NCBI GenBank assembly: GCA_963669975.1
Contig: CAVLJG010000007.1
Location: 3,572,877 to 3,636,876 of the forward strand
Source: Acanthoscelides obtectus
Taxonomy: Eukaryota; Arthropoda; Insecta; Coleoptera; Chrysomelidae
Length of the DNA: 64,000 bases
Direction of reading: 5' to 3'
The notes beneath the pieces are model-generated. The model was given only the letters and a program-made list of their open reading frames with translations. It made no database searches and was not told the origin of the DNA. Every line of letters begins with the position of its first letter. The first letter of the stretch is position 1. The translations under genes and the position numbers were made by a program. Positions 24,301 through 36,300 of the stretch are shown here, one piece after another.

Positions 24301-27300
24301 TGGAGACAGATTTTTGCCTCATTAATGGAGCTTTTATTCTCGAACGTGCAACGTAGCGAATTGAAAAGAGCGATAAGAGTTGTATGTGAAACGGTGGAAC
24401 ACGTATATTTCACAAGTGTTTGCGTTTACGTCGCGTATCCGCAGAAAATATTTTACCGGGAAAATGGTGTCAATTTGGTCGATTCTGCACGTGCGATGCA
24501 ACCCTGTCATTCGATAATAAAGGCACAAGTTAGACTCTAAGAAAATAGCTAGCTATGAACACGTATAAACTGTATACAATGCTTACAATGTATACAACGT
24601 ATACATTCTAGTCATTGTGACTGCATACATTGTATAAGTTGTATAGATTGTATACATAGTACACCTTGTACATATTGTATACGTCGTATACGTCGAATGC
24701 ATCGTAAACATAGTATACATTGTATACATTCTAAACATTGTCTACATCGTGTACATCGTATACATTGTATACATCGTATGCATTGTATACAGCGTATACA
24801 TTGTATACATTGTATACAGCGTATACATTGTATACATCGTATACATCGTATATATTGTACACATCGTATATATTGTATACATTGTAAACATTATATACAT
24901 TGTATACATAGTATACATCGTATACATCGTATACATAGTATACATCGTATACATTGTATATATTGTATACATTGTATACATTGTATACATCTATACAAGG
25001 TATATATGGTATACATTGTAAACATTGTATACATCGTATACATTGTATATATTGTATACAACGTATGCATCGTATGCATTGTATACAGCGTATACATTGT
25101 ATACATTGTATACATCGTATATATTGTACACATTGTTTACATTGTATACATCGTATATATTGTATACATGGTATACATTGTATACATGGTATACATCGTA
25201 TACATTGTATCAATTGTGTACATCGTATACATTGTATACATTGTATACATCGTGTACATCGTATACATTGTATACATTGTATACATCGTGTACATCGTAT
25301 ATATTGTATAATCACAAAACACCTATCACTGTCGATGATGAATAAATGATAACGTTCCGATAAGTCAGATAATCTCTTTTACATGGCTACCATCCTGTCA
25401 AGATTGTCTGCAAGCGCAATCACGTATTTGAAATCCGTTCAACTGTCTTTTTTCTACGCCAACAGTGAGATTCGTACAATTACATTGCTCGAACAACAAA
25501 GTTCAGCGATTAAAAGTTGAACTTGAACAAGACAAATACTGTCCTGGCATTTTAAAGTCAAGTTTATTGTTCGAGACGAAACGAAGTTACAGAAGCGTTT
25601 CATGGGAGATTCGATTTCTGGCATTTTTCCGGCGGATAGACCTGTAAGGTGTCCTTGAAGGAGTCGTGTTGGGAGTTTCGAGGCTGCTCAATGATTTGCG
25701 TTTGTTTGTGTATGTGTTACAGTCAAAACCTTTAACAGATCAAACTGACGTTTGACTGCAAAAATCAGTAAAAGGTAGTTTTAAATCGTACCGATCAAAA
25801 GTAGTTCAGTTATTAAACAGATAAATAATTTACGTGACATTTGTTTATAATGTTCACAGGAAGGAAATGATCATGTCACTTGATTACTAAGACTGTGGTC
25901 ATACATAAAATTTCTGTGACAACTGAGGAAAGAGTATTAAAATAAATTTAGAACTGACACTATATACTTGCAATGTGCTTTGAAATTTAAATATTTATCT
26001 AAATATACTCCCAAACATTTAGTGTCGTCATGGAACTTGATCTGTTTGTCATTTGACCTGACATTTATGTCATCTAACTTCTTCTATATATTTTGAAATA
26101 TTAATACAGCAGTCTTCTCTGAGTTTAAATGTGCAAACCATTTTTCAATGTGCTTCAAAATGTCATTAAATTTAGAGACCAATACGTTATCGTGAGGATC
26201 TAAAATTATTATTGAGACATCGTCTACATACGATGTAAAATTTTCTTAGCCACTGAACGTTTATAAACAGTATAAATGAAAGAGGCCCTAATATAGATGC
26301 TTGGTGAACTCCCATATCTATATCAACGCATGAAGACCGGACTTGCTTTGTTTCTGTACCACAATTGTGAAACGAAAAATTCTGGATTGAGATTTTATTT
26401 TTGTTTGGAAGTTACATGACCTGATGAAAAACCTTGTCAATTATTCCCGTCGGTCTATAGAGCCGTCTGTCTTTCGCCCAAATCGCATTTCGCTATCATG
26501 ATCACACTGAAATGCTATTTTTGGGACAAGACGCGACGATTGTAGCTCACATTTACAGTAATACATTTTACTAAGTCTGTTGACTCGTTCATTCTCGACT
26601 CGATATCATCTGCATATACACAAAATCCGTATCGATTAAAGCTAATATAATTTCGGTAGGAATACATTTTAACACATTGCATACTCGCTCTAATTCACAT
26701 TCCTACTCCCCGGAGATACTTCGAAACTCGAAGCTGATGTTGTAGTTTGTTTGTACGTTGATCCATATGCAACAGGAAGGTAGACGTTATGAATGTGTCA
26801 ACCCTACGGGATGCGTAACGTAATGAACAACCGAACGGGATCTGGGAATATTGTGGCAGTCAATGTTATGATGAGAGAGGAGGGAGCAGTATACCGCATT
26901 GCCATCAATACAGTTGTGGAATCACGAATGAGGTGTGAGAATTTATTCTACTCATTCAGTATGTATCACAATGGGCCAATCATGTCCACGATCTGTGCGC
27001 CAAAGGATTTTGACGTAAAAAACCTATAAAACGCAAAAAGACGATAAAATGTTTGCGTCCATCTATGGAGGAATGACTCAACGACGACACGACACGCTCA
27101 AGCATGCATTGCTGGTTGCATAATGCCAAGCAGTGTTTATCTCTGAGAGGATGTGAAAGGAAGAGAGTTGGTTGACTAGCAAGATCGCATCTGGATGATT
27201 ATGTGTATTGATCTGTATGTGTATATTGTGATATTTGCTGAGATGAGAAAGTGGAGTTTTGCAGATTGATTAAATATGCTAAGCAAACACATTCCGGGGC

Positions 27301-30300
27301 CTCTGAGCAATGTTATTGACCATTTGACAGCAGTTTTTGCGAGTTTACCACGTCAAATCTTGACAGCTATTGTCACCAAAAATTACGTATACCTTTGATA
27401 AGAAGTCATTACGGTCTCCTAGGACACCAGAAAACGACTCTAAACAATTCTTCTTAAGTTTTGTAATATTGTTGGCAGGCTCTCGTGGCAATAATCAATG
27501 CCATGCTAAGGACCAGCACTTCCTAACGGCGTGGGAGACCGCTGAAGTCATAATGATTCCAAAGAAGGTGGGTTCGATATTCCCCCAGGATTACCGGCCC
27601 ATTAGTCTACTGTCAGCTCCTTCTAAACTCGCTGAAAAGGTGATTTTACAGGCCATAAGGCTTGTTGAACGAGTAACCAGGGGGTTTACCCGTAACGAAA
27701 GTACTGGCATCTTGCTACTGGATGTCTCAAAGGCATTTGATAAGGTGTGGCACAAGGGCCTTCTCTACAAATTGATCCATAAGGGCTTCCCCTTCTGGCT
27801 CCTAAAACTTTTGAAATCCTTTCTCGAGGGTAGGAAATTTCGGATCAAAATTAATAACGTTCTGTCGACAACACGGCCCATCAAAGCCGGTGTCCCTCAG
27901 GGTTCGGTTCTTGGACCAGTCCTTTATTCACTTTTTATTCATGACGACCGTTGCCCCAGCAGCTGTGAAACCTATCTCTATGCTGATGACGCTGCCCTGG
28001 TGGCCCAGTCGTGCTCTGGGGATCAAGTTCACGACAGGCTACAAAGTGCAGTGGACGAGGTATTGGAATGGAGCCCGGGTACCATGGGAAAGCTCTGCTA
28101 AGTATCTCGGTGTCACTCTTGACAAAGGGATAACCTGACGGAAGCACACTGAAGCGTTAAAAACTAAATTCCAAATCTCGTTTCGGCAATTCTATGCTAT
28201 GTAGAACATCAAAATTAAGTTTGATCAACAATGTTCGGCTATACAAGATGGTTATTAGACCAGCGATCACTTACGCAAGTGCGGTTTGGTGTTTTCTCGC
28301 CAAAACGCATTTGCGTAGCCTGCAGGTTTTGCAGAACAGAGCCTTGCGTACAATCAGTAACGCCCCATGGTATGTTTCCAACGAGACCCTTCACAGAGAC
28401 CTTGACATCCCTTATCTAAGGGACTACATCAAACAACAAGCGCAGCTACGTTACAGTCAAAGAATCGCATAACAACACTTTGTTGCGCGAGTCAGTAGAC
28501 TACACAGTCGAGCAAGTTGGCAAGCACACAAGGTCGCACTGTGAACAAAATTAAATCGTGCGACTTTAGGTCCAACCAAAATTATAATTTTTCTTCAACA
28601 ACCAATCCCAAAATTAATTTTAGGATCAATTTAAAATTGCCGAATACTACTAAGGCAAAGGTCCTACGGACCGCTCTGACTAACGAATAGTATATTGTTG
28701 GCAGGCTGAAATTCAGGCGATAAAACTGATGAATGGACATTATATTTTGTCACAAAAAACAAACATAATGTCACTTTTCAATACGTAATGCCCCCGCGGT
28801 ATTCAGGTTTCCCAGTGGAGTTCCACTAATTCTTGTTGTTTTATCGATTCGTCACTGTGGTGACCAGAAGCATCGTACATACACATGATATTCCCGTAAC
28901 ATCATTTGCGGTACGTGATATTTTCAGGTTTTCACGGATCTTTTTCCGGCGCGTAGCGTTCAGCCCTGACATTATACGAGCCGTCGGATTTGTTGCTTTA
29001 CGTGGCGTGAAAAAATCGCTAAAAATAGCGTGAGGTCGACGGTCAACACTCCCCGTAGCAGCGTTATACGGTAGCGGTAGTTTTACTGGCTAGTAAGGCG
29101 AATGCGTCGTTTGCATACTTGAACAATGACCTATGAACGGGTTATTATTAACGCACCAGGGTATTTTGTCCCCAGTAGATACACACCAACATGGATTGTT
29201 TCTTTTAGTTTTCACGTCGACATCAGTTATGATAATTACGAGCGACATTGTCTTGTTGCGTTAGTTTACGCCTAAATAATGGTTTTATTTCAAGCGTACA
29301 CATTTTGAAATTGTGTATACGGGGTGTCCGCAAAGTTGGGGTTTTCCTTTACGCGACGTGTAGTTCTTGAAAACATAAGCAATTTTTCTTAGTACCATAT
29401 ACACCAATGTCTTAAGGGAACCGAGATAAAGAGCTCTGCAACATCAAAAATATCTGAATACCGTCCTGTGGCCGCGACATCCCCGAGTGGTACTAGGACA
29501 CTAGCTCAACCCGACGACAGAACTTGGTCGGGGTCAGTGTGCCAGGTCAGTATGCAACCATCAACCGACGGTTACGGTCACGCGTGTAGAGGTAATCGCG
29601 TAGACGAGAATCCCTCAACATGCACTAGAGACGTGGCTAGAGATGTGTAAGTATCAAAAACTAAAGTGTGGCAAACGCTGCGTGAAGAGGGGCTGTATCC
29701 GTTTCACGTCCAACGTGTACAAGCCCTTCAACCTGACGATTTTCCAGCAAGAGTGCGGTTTTGTGAGTGGTTGTTGCATCAACATGACAATAATCCGGAC
29801 TTTTTGAAGTGCATATTGGTGACAGACGAATCTACGTTCACGCGTAATGGGGTGAATAACTTTAGCAACACTCATGTTGGTCAGTAGAAAATCCGCACGC
29901 TGTCCGTCGGGCACATTTTCAACAAACATTTTCGGTGAATGTTTGGGCTGGCAAGGTGAACGGTATGCTCATTGGACCATTTATTCTCCCAAATCGATTG
30001 GACGGGATGCAATACCTAGACTTTTTACGCAACATTTTGCCTTCCTTGTTTGCCTGCGTCTGCTCGGTAGCGCATCAGCTGATTTCATTTTCTGTTGGAG
30101 CGGTATGATTTCGGGCAGAGACGTACTTAGCCCTTCTCGTCAACTGGAGAGTGAGTACTTTTTCCTTTATTTTTTTTTACTTGGTCGCCCTCGTTTCACT
30201 ACACATTACCTTTGTTATTTCAAGGGTAGTTGTTTCCCCAACTTTGCGGACACCCTGTATACGAATGTGAATATATTATGTCTCTAAGAAGAAAAAAATT

Positions 30301-33300
30301 GTACACATACTAATTGACAATCAACTGTCGGAACAAGTACCAAAATCTCCACTGTCACTGTATTTTGAAAATCCCATTCCAACGTTTCCTACATGATAGC
30401 AAGCAAAGGAAATTCTGAATAACCAATAAAATCCTGTGAGAGATAAAAAACACGAAAGACCCGCCTCATACCATACGCCTTGGGCCCGTCGATTTTTATT
30501 TCGAGGTAGAAAAAAACACGATTTTTTTTAATTAAAGAATATGATTGTTTGAATTGAATCAAAATTTGTACTGCCTACAATTTAATTTTCTCTGAATATT
30601 TCGTCAAGTGGATTGACTCTTGACGTTTTAATATACAAAAAAGACAAACCATCGTAAATGAGAAACACAGAATGCAGACATTTTTAAGCAACAAATTGTG
30701 AACCGAATTGTCAGATTTATGATTTTAATTAGAGAAAACGTACTTACTACTTATTAAAGCACAATTTTAATACTTTGAATTATTTAACGTCAAAGTTAGA
30801 GCCTCCTTAGATGAAAAAAATGCGTTACTTATTAATTTTATTTTCTGACAAGTAAATCAAAAAAATAAATACTTAACATTACGTGTGAAGATATTTCTAT
30901 GATACTCCGATCTTTCATGCACTTGTGAGACATCGCTAGACTGGAAATTTTACGCTCTTTTCAAAAATCGGAAAATCCGAAATGGCGGCCATAAGAAAAA
31001 CGAAGGTTGCGGGAAAACAAAAGACGAGTGAGACACGTCATATACGCTATCTTGTTTGCCTTAAAAAAATGTCAGAATAATGTCACATTTTGACAGTTGT
31101 TAAATTAACTGTTTTGGATTTACTGGCAAAAAACATTTTCGGTTTTTAGCTGATATTTTCACTTTCCATAATAAACTTTTGCTGTAGGTATAACAGGGGC
31201 CGATATCCCTGAATAGAGAAGCGAATCTGGGACACGCTGTATCCTGATTTTGCTAAAGCGTTCGATAGGGAGGACCACGGCATACTTTTAAATAAGCTTT
31301 TTTCTCATTATCGATTCCATTCATCAACTTTAGCACTCACTCAAAGTTATCTTTATGAAAGGAAACAATATGTTACGTTCAATGGCGTCAAGTCGTACTA
31401 AATCGGGAGTGCCTCAGGGTTCAAATCTTGGTCTTTACTTACGGCAATTATTTTCTTGTATAAACTGCTGAACAATCAAATCGATGCTAATGAGATTGTG
31501 ACTCAAATTACCTTTAATGTGTCCCATCTATTCGTGTTAATCCACTGTCATATCAAATTATTGTGATATACATGCTGACAGTTTGAACAGCATTTTGGGA
31601 GTAGCTAGAAATTACTTAAGAAATATATTTTTTATTTTTTTTTTATTTAGATGTAATCACTAGCTTTTTGTACGTTTTCTATTTTTGTTGGTTTCATTTA
31701 TCTTAGGATAGTCCTGTAAATGGTTTACTTACTGTAAATAAAAGCTATTTATTTACGAGATATAAGATCAGGTGTCCCACAATGAAGTGTTTTAGGTATA
31801 TACTGTTTAGTTTATATACCTCAGATTTGATAGTATGTAGTGTACATTTCTATGCGGATAACGTTCAAATTTATAAAGTTTGTGAATCAAATGACATAAA
31901 TTTCCTGATATTGGACGTCAATATGAATTTAAGAATGATCGAAAACTATTCAAAAAATTATTGCATAAAACTTAACCCCTTAAAAACTAAAGCTTGTTAC
32001 ACTGGCTCTAGGTTAATAGTCCCGAATTGTAAAAAAGCAATTATTACATATACTAAGTGACATATAAATCCGAACACCCCGTTTAAATGGTTTTATTTTA
32101 ATAAAAGTTGGTGAATGTATTTATCTTACTGTAAATAACAAGTGAAAAAATTTTCAGCCTTATCAGTTGAACATTCCGGTTTTTATACTGCTTTCACTAA
32201 CGCTCTAAAAATGAATATTTCAGCCGCAGTAAAGAATCAACGTTGGCGGATTTTGGTTCTTGACATCCTTTACGATCGGTTACGATGCCTAGAGTACGGA
32301 GACCTGTACGATTTCGTCAACTTAATGAGTTTGATAGGGGCCGTATAGTGGGACTTCGGGAAGCTGGACCTTCTTTTCGGGCAATTGCAGTTAGAGTGCA
32401 AAGAAGTGTAGACACTGTGGTTAGGTGTTGTCGTGCATGGCTTTGAGAAGGTCGTACGCAAAGAGCAAGGGGCACTGGACGCCGCCGTAGAACAACAGAC
32501 CGTGAAGATCGCCGCCTAAGATTATTGGCCTTAGGGGACCGTTTCTCCACTACCAGGTCCATTGCAAATGAATGGTTTGCAGAACACGGAAGACCTATTG
32601 GCATGCGAAGTGTTTACCGACGAATGAGAAGTTTTGGCTTGTTTTCATACCGGCCACACTGGGTCCTCCCTTTAACTCGAGAACACCGACGTAATCGCCT
32701 TGAGTGGTGCAGACAACGGTCACTCTGGGATCAGGAATGGAACAGTATTGTCTTTAGTGACGAGTCTCGATTTTGTTTAGGCATGCACGATGGTCGTGCC
32801 AGGGTTAGAAGGCGACGTGCTGAAAGGAGAAATCCACAGTTTTTTGTTGAAAGACAAGTTCATCACACTGTTGCAGTTGTGGTTTGGGGTGCTATAGCTT
32901 ATGGTTCCAGGTCACCTTTAATCTTCATCAGAGGTAACATCGTTATATCCAAGAAGTTCTAGAACCCCATCTTTTACCCTATCTTGCCACCCTGGCAGAT
33001 CCATCTTTCCAACAAGATAATGCCCGACCACATGTTGCAAGAGTCACAATAGACTTCTTTCAACATAATGATGTCACATTGTTACCATGGCCACCAAGAT
33101 CTCCCGACTTATCCTAAATTGAGCACGTGTGGGATATGATGGGTAGGAGATTGCTCAATTTGCAACGTCCTCCTCAGACTCTAGAAGCACTTCGAGAGGA
33201 GTTGGTGGTTGCCTGGAATGAGATACCACAGGAGGACATTGACCACCTGATCAGAAGCATGCCTAGGCGCGTTGGAGAATACGTAGCACATCAGGGTAAA

Positions 33301-36300
33301 TAAACACGACGACGTTCGCGAACAATAACTAACCACTGTTATCGTTTGCGATCGATTGCCGGTTCGATAATAGTGATGAAAGACCGACGGGCTGTTGTCA
33401 TGTGTGTTTTAAATATTTAATTTAATGAAACTTACTGACTGACTACAAATTCTGGCTTAACTTAGAAAAACTTAATGCCATTTAATTGTCAATTACCCAA
33501 TTTAAAAACGTTTTAGATTAGATTATAAAAATTAGTAAGATTGTGGTCAGACAAAAATCTATTGACTTTTGGACCATGGGTCATATGAACTTTTTGACTT
33601 GTTTGGACCAATAATGATTATCATAACCTTTACACTCTGCAGTTGCTCATCTTTTCTACTTCCTTCACTAGCATTGTTACTATTATCGTTGCTTATGTCG
33701 GATTATTTCGAACAGACCTCATTTCCGGAAACAAGAAACATCCAGTATCACAATGTTATCGTGCTCTTCGCCCCTACCCAAAACATCAGTCGCCGACAGC
33801 TCCGTATATTTAGTTTTTAGGTTGTCCGCCCAGTTTGGGAGTTCCGTCGCTGTACTTCCGACACCGCATCAGATTCTCCGTACTCGGTACGTAAATGGAA
33901 GTTGCGGTAGTTTGCCGACTGTCGACGGAACGGAGTTCTATCTAGAGACAAATTAGTTCAGACCGTTCTCGATTGGCCCGCCTGCGGCACAAACACATGC
34001 GGGTAGACAAATAAACCGATGCCCTCGAAACAGGAAGGTATCATTCCGGATCTTGATTAAACGTCTGGCTTCAGCAAAATCAAACCACGAAATATTTAAG
34101 GTACATATCCAAGCCAAGCTTATTAAGCTGCCCCTATTGACACGTTGCGTACGACAAGTGTCTTTTAAGTTTTGCGTATGGAAATAAAACAACACGACGG
34201 GTAGTTTTAAGCATCCCACAAACCGGCGCGAAATAATCGCGGCGAAGTATTCGCAACGAAATTCGCAATCTGTTTCGCCTGTTTATTCATACCAAAGCGT
34301 CTTATTCGCTCCGCGAACGTGAAGGTTTCGACAGGTTGCGTACATTTTATTTTTGCCTTTTGCAATGAGCTCGTCTTCAGAAGAAGAGGAGGCACTTCTA
34401 TTTCTTGCTTTAGAAGAAGAACAAAATGCACGCCATTTGATAGTTGGGTATGTATTAAGTTTAACGAAGTACATAAAACAAATATTTTCAATTTTGTTTA
34501 GGAAACGAAGGAAGTGGGTACATGATATTAACTTGGAACGAACTAAATTCGGGGAATACCATACCTTGATGCCACAACTTCGGCTGGATGAACAGCGCTT
34601 TTACGTATATTTTAGAATGACTCCAGAGTGTTTCGATGAAATATTGAACTTGGTGAAAGATGAAATACGAAAATCTGACACAAATTATCGTGAGGCTATT
34701 TCGCCAGAAGAACGACTTGCTATTACACTCAGGTAAAAAAATTACATGTATTAAAATTAGTAGGCTTATCGAATACGAAAACTTCAGGGATCGTGAAATA
34801 AATATTTTATTGTAATAATTGGAGTACATGTTGCCACTAGGATTAAATGTTGCTAAATTATTCGAGGCAGAATTTGCCTCCTGTGTTGGGTATATTATTG
34901 GAGTAAATACAGTGCCGCTTGGGAAGGACGACATACTACTATCATACATACTTGCAGAATTCTGAGTAGACGCTGAAGACATTTCTTCAATATGTTCGAA
35001 TTCTTCGTGCGCTATTAATTCGGCTATTTTTAGTTTTATTCGGGCTTGACGCTTTAAGGGAAGTGTTTTCACAGTCTGTGCATGTGCCAAGAAAAGTGAA
35101 TCAATGGCGTCGTTCTCTTTTTTAGGTTTTTTACCTTCAAAATAATTAATGAGCTGTTGTACAGACGAAGATGGTGGTTCATAGCGTTTTCTGCTCGTTT
35201 TATATTTTGGTGTAGTTGCAGTCTGCGGAAAGGTGTGCCCTGGAGTAGTCACTGCTGTAGTGTTCAATGAAGAAGGTGGTGCTGTCTGTGTTGCCGAGGC
35301 GTTCTGTGCATCTTCTGCATCTACATCAGCATTTTCATCTTCTCCATGGCCGCGGTCTTCCAAATTTTCGGTTTCTACATTTCCAGCCCTCTCCTGATAT
35401 ATATTTGAGTTAAATTCGGCAGTCTCATAATGTATGACGTCAATATCTTTCACATTAGACGACGTTTTGGCAAATGCCAAAAAAGGACGGAAAAATTCCA
35501 TGTAGTCAGCCCACTGCCATTTTTTTATGTTGCCCACTGCTTGGCCGGTCTTTGGTTTGGTAGATTTTATATATTTTGCAAATGTGTCTCTGATATTCTT
35601 CCACCTTTTTTTTACTTCATCACCTAAAAACGATTTTTTTTATAGATTCCTTGCCACTGGTGACACCTTCTATACCATTGGACATAGCTTTCGAGTTGGC
35701 TTTACAACAGTGAGTGTAATCGTAACCGAAGTCTGTGAAGCGATATGCAGACATATGGAGCATATATATTTACCAGAACCAACAGAGAATATATGGAAAA
35801 AATGTGCTGAAGAATTTGAAAATAGATGGGGATTTCCCAATTGCATTGGCAGCGTGGACGGTAAGCATGTAACAATCAAGAGACCTAACAACAGTGTGCT
35901 ATTTACATAAATATTCAATAGTACTTATGGCCATTGTTGGCCCGGACTATAAATTTATATGTGTTGATATTGGTGGTTTCGGAAAAAATAGTGATGGGTG
36001 TATTTTCGAAACCTCAAACATGGGAAAACGATTTGAACAAAATTTAATGAGTGTCCCTGCACCTAGATTTCTCCCTGGGCAAAATGAAATCTGCTCGTAC
36101 GTCTTAATTGGTGATGAAGCATTTGCTTTAAAACCATACCTTATGAGACCATTCCCTTATAAGCAGACTTTAACAGACGTCAGAAAAGAGAAATACAATG
36201 TAAGACTTTGTCGAGCTAGAAGGGTCGTGGAAAATGCGTTTGATATTTTGTCTCAAAAATGGCGAATATTTCACAGGCCATTAGAAACTAAAGTAGATAC

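Noticed and set aside
24697..25349. Six overlapping open frames encoding YIV, CIH and MYT repeats
   Set aside because: By-product of the 9-bp minisatellite, open in several frames on both strands.
33569..33820. 83-codon frame with a hydrophobic stretch rich in Leu and Ser
   Set aside because: Single isolated frame without start context or family signature in transposon-rich intron sequence.
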